Made by a program: the position numbers and the translations under genes. Positions 1 through 9,142 of a stretch of 64,000 bases of DNA are shown one piece after another. Every line of letters begins with the position of its first letter. Position 1 is the first letter of the stretch. The notes beneath the pieces are model-generated. The model made no database searches. It worked only from the letters and a program-made list of their open reading frames with translations, and had not been told where the DNA came from. The stretch comes from Phycisphaerales bacterium (lineage in GTDB: Bacteria; Planctomycetota; Phycisphaerae; Phycisphaerales; UBA1924), in contig JAJDDJ010000018.1 of assembly GCA_029260395.1 (NCBI GenBank), positions 186,001 through 250,000 on the forward strand, written 5' to 3'.

Positions 1-1920
1 CGCACCGGCGGCGGCTACTCACAAGCCGACCTCGCCGAGCGTGAAGCCCGCCTCCAACGCTCGGGCGGCTACCTCAAGCAGCGCCGCCAGCTCGCACGCA
101 ACTCAAGCCAAGCCGATCGGCCCCAGAACTTGGCCCAAACCGGTGGAAAGGTCGCTATCAGCGCGCCGTTCACGATAAAGGACCTCTCTGCAGCGACGGG
201 TGTGAAGGCCGCCGAGATCGTCAAGCGGCTGTTCATGGAAGGCGTGATGGCGACGGCCAACTCGGGCATCGACGTCGAGAAGGCCCAGGAGATCCTGTTC
301 GATTACAACATCGAGCTCGATGTCCAGGAAGCCAAGAGCGCCGAAGAGGTCGTCACCGAAGAGTTCGGCCAGCGCGACACCGTCGACGAGCGCCGCCGCG
401 GGCCCGTCGTCACCATTCTCGGTCACGTCGATCACGGCAAGACCAGCCTGCTGGACCGTATCCGCAACGCGAACGTCGCCGAGGGCGAGGCCGGCGGCAT
501 CACGCAGGCCACCAGCGCGTTCCGTGTGCCCGTCAACATCGGCGATGCCGACAAGGTCGTCGTCTTCATCGATACGCCCGGCCACGCCGCGTTCACCGAG
601 ATGCGTTCGCGCGGCGCCACCGTGACCGACCTCTGCGTGATCGTCGTCGCTGCTGACGACGGAGTCATGCCGCAGACCATCGAGTCCATCGCCCACGCCA
701 AGGCCGCCGGAACGCCCGTGATCGTGGCTCTCAACAAGATCGACAAGGCAGAGGCCACCGACGCCAACATCCAGCGCATCCTCGGCCAACTCGCCGAGCA
801 CGGGCTCAACCCCGTCGAGTGGGGCGGCGATACCGAGATCATCAAGACCAGCGCCGTCAAGGACATCGGCATCCAGGAACTGCTCGAAGTTCTCGACTAC
901 CAGGCCGAACTGCTTGAGCTCAAGGCCGACTTCGGCGGGCCCGCGCGCGGCTCGGTCATCGAGGCCAAGACTGAAATCGGCCGAGGCGTCGTCGCCAACG
1001 TGCTCATCTCCGATGGCGAACTCAAGGTCGGCGACTTCATCGTCGCGGGACGCGGCTTCGGACGCGTGCGCGACATCACCGACGACCGCGGCAAGAAGTC
1101 CAAGACCGCCACCCCGCCAAGCCCCATTCAGATCTCCGGTCTCGACGAACTCCCCGATGCGGGCGACCCGTTCTACGTCGTCGACAGCCTCAAAAAGGCG
1201 CAAGAAGCCGCAGAGCAGCGCCGCGAGCGCGTCCGTGATTCCCAGCTCGCCAAGCCCAAGGTCACGCTCGACAGCATGCTCAGCCAGATGCAGAACGCGG
1301 GTCTCAAGGAGATCCTCATCGTGCTCAAGGCCGACGTGCAGGGCTCGGTGGACGTGCTCCGCCAGGAGATCGAGAAGGTCTCGGGCGACGAGGTCAAGGT
1401 CCGCGTGCTCCACGCCGCAGTCGGCGGTATCACCGAGTCCGATGTGATTCTCGCCGAGGCTTCCAAGGCCATCATCATCGGCTTCAATGTCATCCCCTCG
1501 GGCAGGGCCCGCTCGATGGCCGAGGCCAAACGCGTCGAGATCCGTAAGTACGACGTCATCTACCACATCACCGAGGACATCATCAAGGCCGCCGAGGGCC
1601 TCCTCGAGCCAGAACTCCGCCAGGAAGTCTTGGGCCACGCCGAGGTGCGGCAGGTCTTCAAGGTCTCGAAGGTCGGCATGATCGCTGGTTGCTACGTCAC
1701 CGACGGCAAGATCGAACGCGATGCCCTCATCCGTGTCACACGCAACGATGTGGTCATCGAGAATGACCGCAAGCTCAGCCAGCTCAAGCGCGTCAAAGAC
1801 GACGCCAAGGAAGTGCGCACCGGGCTCGAGTGCGGCATGAAGATCAACGGGTACGACGACATCAAGGCCGGCGACATCCTCGAGTGCTACAAGCAGATCG
1901 AGGTCAAACGCACGCTTTGA
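1..1920 (+). CDS. infB: Translation initiation factor IF-2 (5' end outside window)
   Basis: The GTPase that places initiator tRNA on the 30S subunit and promotes subunit joining. The frame is open from base 1, so the start and most of the variable N-terminal region lie upstream; 639 residues are visible. The P-loop GHVDHGKTS is at 421-447, the G3 motif DTPGH at 571 and NKID at 733, followed by the usual beta-barrel and C-terminal tRNA-binding domains. A TTG at 130 is internal and not a credible start, because coding continues upstream. It is followed by a DUF503 gene and rbfA, the classic infB-rbfA neighbourhood, so a shared transcript is likely. Confidence 0.97.
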   Translation, partial: RTGGGYSQADLAEREARLQRSGGYLKQRRQLARNSSQADRPQNLAQTGGKVAISAPFTIKDLSAATGVKAAEIVKRLFMEGVMATANSGIDVEKAQEILFDYNIELDVQEAKSAEEVVTEEFGQRDTVDERRRGPVVTILGHVDHGKTSLLDRIRNANVAEGEAGGITQATSAFRVPVNIGDADKVVVFIDTPGHAAFTEMRSRGATVTDLCVIVVAADDGVMPQTIESIAHAKAAGTPVIVALNKIDKAEATDANIQRILGQLAEHGLNPVEWGGDTEIIKTSAVKDIGIQELLEVLDYQAELLELKADFGGPARGSVIEAKTEIGRGVVANVLISDGELKVGDFIVAGRGFGRVRDITDDRGKKSKTATPPSPIQISGLDELPDAGDPFYVVDSLKKAQEAAEQRRERVRDSQLAKPKVTLDSMLSQMQNAGLKEILIVLKADVQGSVDVLRQEIEKVSGDEVKVRVLHAAVGGITESDVILAEASKAIIIGFNVIPSGRARSMAEAKRVEIRKYDVIYHITEDIIKAAEGLLEPELRQEVLGHAEVRQVFKVSKVGMIAGCYVTDGKIERDALIRVTRNDVVIENDRKLSQLKRVKDDAKEVRTGLECGMKINGYDDIKAGDILECYKQIEVKRTL

Positions 1921-1964
1921 GTCGCTCAACCAGGAGCGTGGCTCGTTCGGGCTAGGGGCATTCC

Positions 1965-2369
1965 ATGATCGTCGGCATTCTCCAGGTCGAACTGGCGATC
2001 CCCGAGGCGGGCTCGCTCAAGGACAAACGAAGCGTGATCCGTTCGCTCAAGGACCATCTGCACCGCGATCTCAAACTCGCCGCCGCTGAGATCGCCCACC
2101 AGGACGATCCGGCCACGGGGGCGATCGGTGTTGCTGTGATCGCCACCGACGGCAAGCGCGCAGGCGAAGCGCTCGACCACGCCAGCGAACTCTGCCGAAG
2201 GCAGGTCGCGGCGGAAGTCGTGTCCACCAAACGATGGATCGTCCGAATGAAGGACCTTGTGCCCCAACGCGAGACCACCTCCCTGCTCGATACCGGGGCG
2301 ATCACGACCGAGATGCTGGCGCACCTGGGTGAACTCGACGAGGCCGATCTTACGGAGGACTCGCCGTGA
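1965..2369 (+). CDS. DUF503 (YlxP-like) protein
   Basis: A small protein of 134 residues. The N-terminal 95 residues match the DUF503/YlxP family (opening MIVGILQVEL, then SLKDKRSVIRSLKD). The family is found between infB and rbfA in many bacteria and is thought to be linked to ribosome assembly, but its activity is unknown. The C-terminal 35 or so residues exceed the usual family length. The stop overlaps the GTG start of rbfA by four bases (GTGA), implying translational coupling. No strong Shine-Dalgarno is visible. Confidence 0.85.
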   Translation: MIVGILQVELAIPEAGSLKDKRSVIRSLKDHLHRDLKLAAAEIAHQDDPATGAIGVAVIATDGKRAGEALDHASELCRRQVAAEVVSTKRWIVRMKDLVPQRETTSLLDTGAITTEMLAHLGELDEADLTEDSP

Positions 2370-2800
2370 GCATCCGCACCCAGCGTGTCGCCTCCGCGAT
2401 TCAGCGAGCCGTGCAGAAGGCCATCGCCAAGGGGCTGTCCGACCCGCGCGTCCGCGGGCTCATCACGATCACCTCGGTCGAGGTGGACGAGGACCTGCGC
2501 CACGCGAACCTGCGTGTCTCGGTCATGCCCGCCGAACACGCCGAGCTGACGATGCACGGACTCAAAGCTGCTGCCAAGCACATCCGCCACCTGATTGCCG
2601 ATGACCTCGTGCTGAAGCAAACGCCTCACTTGCGGTTCAAGCTCGACGCCGGTGCCTCCAAGCAGGCGGGCGTGTTCATCGCGCTGGCGCAAGTACGCCA
2701 AGAGCTGGACGCCCTCGAACCAGCCAGCGACCACGCAGGCGAAACACCCGAGCCGGACGCTACCGAGGCTCCGGGTGCTGCGGAGGGAGAGGGCTCGTGA
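2366..2800 (+). CDS. rbfA: Ribosome-binding factor A
   Basis: RbfA binds the 30S subunit during late 16S rRNA maturation. The 144-residue product opens RTQRVASAIQRAVQKAI and carries the family pattern of a KH-like fold (LSDPRV, then ITITSVEVDEDLRHA, and LRFKLD near residue 92). An acidic, proline-containing tail of about 25 residues follows the folded part. It starts with GTG overlapping the DUF503 stop and ends overlapping the start of the next gene, so it sits inside a tight translationally coupled cluster with infB. Confidence 0.93.
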   Translation: MSIRTQRVASAIQRAVQKAIAKGLSDPRVRGLITITSVEVDEDLRHANLRVSVMPAEHAELTMHGLKAAAKHIRHLIADDLVLKQTPHLRFKLDAGASKQAGVFIALAQVRQELDALEPASDHAGETPEPDATEAPGAAEGEGS

Positions 2801-3507
2801 GCGACGGCTTCGACCAGAAGCTCGCAGCACTGATCGCGTCGATCGCTGCGCCAGCTGAGGCAGACGCCGCCACCATGCCCCCGCTCGAAGGCATCGAGCC
2901 CGTGCTCGCCGAGTTCATCTTCAGCTTCTTGCTCTGGGAAACCACGCCCAAGCAGGCCTCCGCTGGCACCACCAAGCTCATCGGCTCGTTCATCGACCTC
3001 AACGAGCTGCGCATCAGCCTGCCCGACGAGCTCGCAGCCATCCTGGGCAGCCGCTACGCGCGCGCAGCCGAACGGACGCTTCGGCTCCGCATGGCGCTCA
3101 ACCAAATCTTCCTACTCGAACACGAGATGAGCCTCGCACGCCTACGCGAGCTCTCCAAGCGCGACGCCCGCCAGTACCTGATCGACCTGCCGGGCGTTCC
3201 CCAGTTCGTCGCGGCACGCGTGAGCCTGCTCGCACTGGGCGCACACGCGTTCCCGCTCGACGATCGACTCTTTCAGTTGCTCGTTTCGCGGGACGTTGCG
3301 AGCGCTGAGCAATCGGCTGACGAGTGCTCCCAATGGCTCGAACGCCAGTTCCGCGCGGGGGAGGCGGCCGAGGCATACCTCAAGCTCGAACACGCAGCCA
3401 GCACCAGGACCAAGTCTGCTCGCAAGCCCGCCAAAGAATCAAATGGCAAGGCCGCGAACAAGGCCTCGCCCAAGCGCAGCACCAAGGCGGACAAGGCCAG
3501 CCCCTGA
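2797..3507 (+). CDS. Helix-hairpin-helix (HhH-GPD-like) protein, probably non-catalytic
   Basis: 236 residues. Residues 35-160 follow the layout of endonuclease III: an EFIFSFLLWET helix where Nth has its LLVATILSAQ helix, a hairpin LPGVPQFVAARV at 131-142, and LDDR near 154 where Nth has VDTH. The catalytic lysine after the hairpin (K in GRKTAN) is replaced and there is no Fe-S cysteine loop, so glycosylase activity is doubtful. The tail from about 205 is rich in Lys, Ala and Ser and could bind nucleic acid. It overlaps rbfA by four bases. Function unknown; a nucleic-acid-binding role beside ribosome-assembly genes is inference. Confidence 0.6.
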   Translation: MSDGFDQKLAALIASIAAPAEADAATMPPLEGIEPVLAEFIFSFLLWETTPKQASAGTTKLIGSFIDLNELRISLPDELAAILGSRYARAAERTLRLRMALNQIFLLEHEMSLARLRELSKRDARQYLIDLPGVPQFVAARVSLLALGAHAFPLDDRLFQLLVSRDVASAEQSADECSQWLERQFRAGEAAEAYLKLEHAASTRTKSARKPAKESNGKAANKASPKRSTKADKASP

Positions 3508-3550
3508 CCGCCCAACCCCGCGAGCGTGCGGGTGGAACAAGGAGTCGCCC

Positions 3551-6500
3551 GTGCGCCGATCCACCATCATCTTGCTCTTCACGGGCCTCCTGCTCGCAGC
3601 GGTAACCCCCGCGCGCGCGCAGGCCCCGATCGGCGGCCCCCCCATGCCGCCCGGCTTTATGATTGCACCGCTACCAGAGCCCGACACGGCCGATTCCCTC
3701 CGCGCCTACCGCCCGTTCGACGAAGTCATCGAGGCTCTGCTCGCGATGGACGAGGTGCCCGAGCCTCGCACCGAGCTAGCGCCGCGCGAGGCCGTGCGCC
3801 GCTACGTCAGCGGCAGGGAGAAACTACTCAATGGCGATGCCAACGGCGCCGCCCGCGACTTCTACGCCGCCGCGACGATCGACCCCGCATCAACCGCGGC
3901 CTACGAGGCGCTGGGCGAGTTGCTGCTGAGAAGGGGCGTGCTCGAACAAGGGCTCGATGCCTACCGCAAGGCTGTCGATGCAGGCTCGACCAGTCCTCCC
4001 GTTCTGCTCGATGTCGCCAATGCCGAACTGCGCGCTGGCAACGCCGAACGCGCCGCCGTGCTGCTCGCGCGTGGCCTGGCCTCGCCAGAGGTAGCCCCGG
4101 AATCACGAAGCCTCGCGCGACCGATGCTCCTCGAACGCATGGAAGCCGCCCTAAGCAGGCTCGGTTGGCTGCGTGCCTCCGTGAGCGCGGGTGACGAGGC
4201 CTTGGATCGACTCTCGGCCATCGATCCCGACACTTCCAATCCCGCGCTGGCTCGGCTGCGCGCCGAACTGGGCGACAAGTGGGCCGCTCTCGGCGATCGC
4301 TCGCTCACGCTCGGCGACCCCGACTCCGCGCGCGCGTACTACGAGCTTGCTGCTGACGCTGGCGGGGATTGGATGGTCATCGCCCCGCGCCAAGTTTGGG
4401 CACTTACCCGGACAGGCGAGCGCACCCTCGCGCTCGACGCGGTCCTTCCTGCCACTGAGCCGCAACGGCTCGCATCAGGGCTTACCGTCGCCCTGCTCGA
4501 GTGGCTGCTCGATTCCGGAGCGGACCGCGCAGATGTTCAGCTGCGAATCGAACGGGCGGCGGACACCTGGCCAGCACCGACGCCGATGCTCGAAACCCGC
4601 TTGGCCATCGCACGTTCGATCGTAAGCGAAACGCCGGTGGGCATAACACCCGCCCTTAGCCTCGCGCTCGAACGCACACCCCGACATCGCGGCCTGCACC
4701 GGACCGTTGCGAGCCGTTACGAATCGCTCAGCGATCTCGCCGAAGTCATGCATCAGCACCCTCGTGCAGCGCGCGGCCTCGCACGAGCCTGGCTCGACGA
4801 GACAGCGCACGACGCATCGCAGATCGAACGGCTCGACGCCACGACCGACGCAGGCGCTCTGGCCGCAGCAGCCGCCTGGCTCGAACTCGGCAGACCCGAC
4901 CTCGCCGCCGATCTGCTCACCGACCACCCCGACAAGCAGCCCGCTTCGCTCTTGCAGGCCTCAGCCTTTGCAGGCAACACCCTTTGGAACGCGTTCGAGC
5001 GGTCGCTCTCGAAGCTCACCGATCCCGTCGAACGGGCCGCTGCGCTCGTCGCGGCCTACCGATACGAGGACGCAGCCGAAGCCCTAAAGGATGCACCCGA
5101 TTCCACTGCGACCCGAAACGCGCGCGCGCAGATCGCGATGCTCCTCGGCAAACCGTTCGAGGCCGTGGATCTGTTCGACCGCTCGCTAACCGAAGACGCC
5201 TACGACACCCACGCACTCGAGGGGTTGGTTGTGCTGTGCGCACCTGGGGCGCCCGCAGCGGACCCACGCAAGTTCGAGCCCGCGCTGGCCGCGTTGAAGT
5301 CGGCCGATCCATGGGACCCGTTGGTCATCCAGAAAGACACCCAGCGGGCCGCCCAGTTCGAGGGACCCGCTGGGGCGCTGGACCACGCGATCCCTCTGCT
5401 CGATCGCGCGCCATCGATCGCAGGGACCATCGCCGAGGTGGCCCTCACCGGCACCGAGCAAGACAAGCAGCGAGCCCTCACCTCGCTAGGGGGTGCGCAC
5501 GAAGCCTCGCCTAGCGACGGCCGGGTGCTCGCGCCACTCATCGTGCTCCTGCTTCAGACCGGCGCAACTGAGCGGGCCCACGCGCTTGCGGAAGCGTTCA
5601 CCGGCTCCAGCACCGATATCGAGGATATCGCCGAGTCGCTCGGAGCCGCCGAAGCGCCCGACGCAGCCGCCTACCGGGCTGAGCGTTTGGCCCAGGGGCC
5701 GCGAACGGTTGAACGCACGCTCAGGCTCGCAGAGACTCTCGTACGCGATGACCCTGCGCAAGCCTCCGCGCTGGTGGAACGAGCGCTCACTGAACGGATG
5801 ACGCTCCCGACTAACTCGTACGCAGCGCTCATGCGCACACTGCTCTCCAGCGGGCAACTCGCTGAACGCGAGGCATCTGTCGAGCGTGCCGATCAGACCC
5901 TGACCATGATCGCCATCGCCGACGCAGCGGGCGTGAGGCCCGCCTGGCAGATCAGGCTCGTTGGCTTTAGCGCCGCGGTCATGGCCAAGCGGGATGATCC
6001 TGATGCGGTCTCGGCCTCGGTCCGCGCGCTGGTCGGCTCCATCGACAGCCAAGACGATGCCCTTCGACTCGCTCAGCAGTACCGAGGCGCGCGCGCCGAT
6101 GTCGGTTCCACTATTGTTCAGGCACGCGCCGAAGTTGCCTACGCCCTGGCCGGGGCGCTGTACTTCGAGGGTCTCACCGAAGCTGCGCTCGGCGCGTACC
6201 GCATCGCGCTCGGACTTAACCCCGACCACGTCTGGGCGAATAACGACCTTGGCTACTTTCTCACCCAAGAGGGCGGCCGGCTCGCCGAGGCCGAGCCCCT
6301 GATCGAACGGGCGTACGCCCAGCGGCCAGACGAGATCAACATCCTCGACTCGCTTGCGTGGCTGCGATACCTCCAAGGCCGTCTCACCGACGATGACCGT
6401 GGCCCGGGCGCAGTCACGCTCTACGAGCGAGCCCTCGAACGAGAAGACGGCAGGACCAACGACACCGTTCAGCAGCAGGCGGGCGATGTGTTCTGGGCTG

Positions 6501-6694
6501 CTGGCAACCATGACCGGGCCATCGCCGCCTGGGAAGAAGCCCTCAAACTGCTCGACGCGATGCTCGCCCAAGCCCCTGCGGGCTCAGCGGTCGAGACCCG
6601 CTGGCAAGAGCAGCGGGAGGCGCTGGTCGGCAGGCTCGATCGGGCCCGCGATGGAGGCGACCCGCTCGAAGCAGCCAAAGCCCCTGGCGGTTGA
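3551..6694 (+). CDS. Large secreted TPR-repeat protein
   Basis: The frame extends upstream, but the GTG at 3551 is chosen because it follows AAGGAG and opens a clear signal peptide (MRRSTIILLFTGLLLAA, then ARAQA). The 1047-residue product has TPR units near residues 90-170 (AYEALGELLLRRG) and a stronger set near the C-terminus (AYRIALGLNPDHVWANNDLG, then LDSLAWLRYLQGRL), separated by a long alpha-helical region of weaker repeats. Such proteins usually scaffold envelope assemblies; the partner is unknown. It is followed by a hairpin and then yebC on the same strand. Confidence 0.75.
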   Translation: MRRSTIILLFTGLLLAAVTPARAQAPIGGPPMPPGFMIAPLPEPDTADSLRAYRPFDEVIEALLAMDEVPEPRTELAPREAVRRYVSGREKLLNGDANGAARDFYAAATIDPASTAAYEALGELLLRRGVLEQGLDAYRKAVDAGSTSPPVLLDVANAELRAGNAERAAVLLARGLASPEVAPESRSLARPMLLERMEAALSRLGWLRASVSAGDEALDRLSAIDPDTSNPALARLRAELGDKWAALGDRSLTLGDPDSARAYYELAADAGGDWMVIAPRQVWALTRTGERTLALDAVLPATEPQRLASGLTVALLEWLLDSGADRADVQLRIERAADTWPAPTPMLETRLAIARSIVSETPVGITPALSLALERTPRHRGLHRTVASRYESLSDLAEVMHQHPRAARGLARAWLDETAHDASQIERLDATTDAGALAAAAAWLELGRPDLAADLLTDHPDKQPASLLQASAFAGNTLWNAFERSLSKLTDPVERAAALVAAYRYEDAAEALKDAPDSTATRNARAQIAMLLGKPFEAVDLFDRSLTEDAYDTHALEGLVVLCAPGAPAADPRKFEPALAALKSADPWDPLVIQKDTQRAAQFEGPAGALDHAIPLLDRAPSIAGTIAEVALTGTEQDKQRALTSLGGAHEASPSDGRVLAPLIVLLLQTGATERAHALAEAFTGSSTDIEDIAESLGAAEAPDAAAYRAERLAQGPRTVERTLRLAETLVRDDPAQASALVERALTERMTLPTNSYAALMRTLLSSGQLAEREASVERADQTLTMIAIADAAGVRPAWQIRLVGFSAAVMAKRDDPDAVSASVRALVGSIDSQDDALRLAQQYRGARADVGSTIVQARAEVAYALAGALYFEGLTEAALGAYRIALGLNPDHVWANNDLGYFLTQEGGRLAEAEPLIERAYAQRPDEINILDSLAWLRYLQGRLTDDDRGPGAVTLYERALEREDGRTNDTVQQQAGDVFWAAGNHDRAIAAWEEALKLLDAMLAQAPAGSAVETRWQEQREALVGRLDRARDGGDPLEAAKAPGG

Positions 6695-6700
6695 GTGACG

Positions 6701-6724
6701 GCGGTGGTTCTCAACGCCCACCGC
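6701..6724 (+). terminator. Hairpin after the TPR gene
   Basis: A seven-base inverted repeat, GCGGTGG and CCACCGC, with a ten-base loop, begins a few bases after the TPR stop codon. No T-tract follows, so it is at best a weak intrinsic terminator or an RNA-stabilising hairpin. Confidence 0.35.
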
Positions 6725-6817
6725 TCCAACAATCAGCAAATACGAACAGGTTAGAACGGCTGTCCGAGTCACGGCCAGCATGCACCAAGTAGCGAGCAGC
6801 AACCGAGGAGCCCCGTC

Positions 6818-7573
6818 ATGGCCGGCCACAGCAAATGGTCCAACATCAAGCACCGCAAGGAACGCCAGGACAAGAAGCGCGGCGCCGCGTGGTCCAAGTG
6901 CTCGCGTGCGATCATCGCTGCGGCCCGCAACGGCGGGGGCGATCCCGACGCCAACCTCACGCTGCGATACGCCATCGATGAAGCCAAGTACGCCAACATG
7001 CCCAAGGACACGATCCAGCGGGCCATCGAAAAGGGCGCTGGCGCCGCCGACGGCGACAACTACGAAGAAGCGATCTACGAGGGCTACGGCCCGGGCGGGG
7101 CCGCGATGATCGTCACCGCGCTCACCGACAACAAGACCCGCACCGTCGCCGATGTGCGCAGCTTCTTCAAGAAGGGCGGCGGAACGCTCGGTCAGCCCGG
7201 CTCCGTTGCGTTCAGCTTCCAGACCAAGGGCCAGTTCATCATCGAAGCAGCCGACACCACCGAAGAACAGCTCATGGACATCACCATCGACGCGGGCGCT
7301 GAAGACGTTGAAGCCCCCGAAGGCGAAGACGGCGTGTGGACCGTGCTCTGCGAACCCGCCGACTTCTCGACCGTCCGCGATGCGATCGAAGGCGCCAACA
7401 TCAAGATCAGTTCGGCTGAGATCACCAAGATCGCGACCAACACCATCGAAGTCGTGGGCGACGACGTCCGCAAGCTGATGAACCTGATCGAAGCGCTGGA
7501 AGACTCCGACGACGTGCAGAAGGTCTACTCGAACGCCGACATTTCCGACGAGGCACTCGCCGCGCTGGAATGA
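6818..7573 (+). CDS. yebC: YebC/PmpR (TACO1-like) family protein
   Basis: 251 residues with the hallmark N-terminus MAGHSKWSNIKHRK and downstream family blocks (PKDTIQRAI, then EGYGPGG, then DNKTRTVADVR). Members have been described as transcriptional regulators and, more recently, as factors that help ribosomes through difficult stretches such as polyproline. The start is preceded by GAGGAG. It converges tail to tail with the TIM-barrel gene, only three bases separating the stops. In many genomes it sits with ruvC; no such gene is seen here. Confidence 0.95.
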   Translation: MAGHSKWSNIKHRKERQDKKRGAAWSKCSRAIIAAARNGGGDPDANLTLRYAIDEAKYANMPKDTIQRAIEKGAGAADGDNYEEAIYEGYGPGGAAMIVTALTDNKTRTVADVRSFFKKGGGTLGQPGSVAFSFQTKGQFIIEAADTTEEQLMDITIDAGAEDVEAPEGEDGVWTVLCEPADFSTVRDAIEGANIKISSAEITKIATNTIEVVGDDVRKLMNLIEALEDSDDVQKVYSNADISDEALAALE

Positions 7574-7576
7574 GCC

Positions 7577-8335
7577 TCAGTCGCTCCCGAAAAGATCAGC
7601 GTCGTTCCACGCTTCGAGCGCCGCCTCCGCCCCGGCGAGCGAATCGTGCAAGCCCCGCACATCCACCACCACCGTGCGCAGCAAGGGTGCCAGCGAAAGG
7701 CTCGCGCGGTACGCCCCAAGATCGAGCCGGCTCGCGCCTGAACCCACCGGCACACGCAACGCGGCATCGCCCAGCGAGCACACCCGTGCCGAGACGAGCG
7801 AACGGTTCGAGGCCGCCGCCAAAGGGTCGGCCTTCTCCACCAACGCGACGACCGGGTCGAGGCCCGCGCCGATCGGCCCGTCCCATGCGCACAAAGGCCA
7901 GCAGTGATCGGCAATCTGAACGCCCGCGGTCTCCGCCGCCGCGGCGAGCGCCTTGCGGGCATCGGTCGCACTCTCGGCGGGCAGCACCACGCTCACCACC
8001 GGGTCGGCGGGCATGAGCGAAGCAAGCTCGGCGGCGAGGTCGATCGTCCCGATCGCCACCGCGATCGCGCGATCCTGATGAGCCGTGTCAACAAAGTGCG
8101 ACTCGGGAATCCACAGGTCGATGCCCGCAAGCCTCAGTTCGGCCCTGCGGAACGTAGCCGCCAGGTCCCGGCGGGCCGAGCGGTCCAAATCGCGCGCACG
8201 CAGCCCCGCCGCCCGCGCATCGAGCGTCACCGCCCGGTACCCAAGCTCGCCCGCTGCCAGGATCCGCTCGCGGGGCGACGACCCGACCTCGAACTCAGCA
8301 AGCGACAGCGACAAAGCGGGCAGCGGCGCATCCAT
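7577..8335 (-). CDS. Xylose-isomerase-like TIM-barrel protein
   Basis: 252 residues. The pattern of a sugar-phosphate isomerase/AP-endonuclease type TIM barrel is visible: an N-terminal strand with LSLSLAEFEV, the LGYRAVTLD turn, LRLAGIDLWIPESHF mid-protein, and late strands with VQIADHCWPL and LLRTVVVDVRGLHD. The classical metal-binding Glu/His set cannot be assigned with confidence, so the substrate is unknown. It is divergent from nth with only 34 bases between the starts. The hexamer TACAAC, six bases before its ATG, resembles the leaderless promoters seen elsewhere in the window. Confidence 0.5.
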   Translation of the reverse strand: MDAPLPALSLSLAEFEVGSSPRERILAAGELGYRAVTLDARAAGLRARDLDRSARRDLAATFRRAELRLAGIDLWIPESHFVDTAHQDRAIAVAIGTIDLAAELASLMPADPVVSVVLPAESATDARKALAAAAETAGVQIADHCWPLCAWDGPIGAGLDPVVALVEKADPLAAASNRSLVSARVCSLGDAALRVPVGSGASRLDLGAYRASLSLAPLLRTVVVDVRGLHDSLAGAEAALEAWNDADLFGSD

Positions 8336-8354
8336 GACCGAGTTGTAGGTCGGC

Positions 8355-8360
8355 TATCGT
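8355..8360 (+). promoter_or_regulatory. -10-like hexamer, probable leaderless start of nth
   Basis: TATCGT lies nine bases before the nth ATG, with no Shine-Dalgarno between, so transcription probably begins at or next to the start codon. Confidence 0.4.
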
Positions 8361-8369
8361 CGAGCGGTT

Positions 8370-9137
8370 ATGCCCAGCCGATCACCAAAGCCCGAGCCCG
8401 TGCGCACGCCCGGCAACCCGCGAGGCCTGCGGGACCTGCCCTTTGCTGTCCCGAGCGTCACCCCGGCGCAGAAAGCCCGCGCCCGCAAGATCGCGTCGGC
8501 GCTCGCTGAGCACTATCCGGAGGCCGTCTGCGAACTCGACTACACGAACGCCCACGAGCTGCTGATCGCGACGATTCTCTCAGCCCAAGCCACCGACGTC
8601 GGCGTCAACAAGGCCACCCCCGCGCTGTTCAAGGCGTTCCCTTTGCCCGCCGACTACGCGAGGTCGAGCCCAGCCGAGATCGAGCCGTTTATCCGGACGA
8701 TTGGCCTGTTCCGCAACAAGGCCAAGTCCGTTCACTCCGCGATGAACGACGTGGTCGAGAAGTTCGATAGCCAGGTTCCTCGGACGATGGACGAGCTGCT
8801 GACCCTGCGGGGCGTCGCACGCAAGACCGCCAATGTGGTGCTCGGCAACGCCTTCGACATCAACGTCGGCTTCGTTGTCGACACGCACATTGATCGTCTG
8901 AGCAAACGGCTCGGTTTGTGCGCTCCAGAGGACAGCGTGCAGCGGGTCGAGCGCACGCTCTGCGCGCTCTTCCCCCGCGATCAGTGGTGCGTGCTGAGCC
9001 ACCGGCTCATCTGGCACGGCAGGCGGGCGTGCTCCGCCAGGCAGGGCGCGTGCAACGACCACCCGATCTGCGCGAGCTTCGGCAAGACGTGCGAGCTAAG
9101 GGATACGGCCAAGGGCGCGGTAAAGAAACCGATGTAG
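8370..9137 (+). CDS. nth: Endonuclease III (DNA glycosylase/AP lyase)
   Basis: Base-excision repair enzyme removing oxidised pyrimidines. 255 residues: the family helix LLIATILSAQATD at 65-77, hairpin LRGVARKTANVV at 146-157 with the catalytic Lys152, and VDTHIDRL with the catalytic Asp171. Four C-terminal cysteines (221, 228, 234, 241) are placed to hold the [4Fe-4S] cluster, but the spacing is C-x6-C-x5-C-x6-C instead of the usual C-x6-C-x2-C-x5-C. A basic, proline-rich N-terminal extension of about 28 residues precedes the core. It converges with the secreted protein gene downstream. Confidence 0.93.
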   Translation: MPSRSPKPEPVRTPGNPRGLRDLPFAVPSVTPAQKARARKIASALAEHYPEAVCELDYTNAHELLIATILSAQATDVGVNKATPALFKAFPLPADYARSSPAEIEPFIRTIGLFRNKAKSVHSAMNDVVEKFDSQVPRTMDELLTLRGVARKTANVVLGNAFDINVGFVVDTHIDRLSKRLGLCAPEDSVQRVERTLCALFPRDQWCVLSHRLIWHGRRACSARQGACNDHPICASFGKTCELRDTAKGAVKKPM

Positions 9138-9142
9138 TCGGC

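Noticed and set aside
103-1929. A 608-codon open frame on the minus strand across infB
   Set aside because: Antisense shadow of infB caused by high third-position GC; Asp/Leu/Val-rich composition and no conserved motif.
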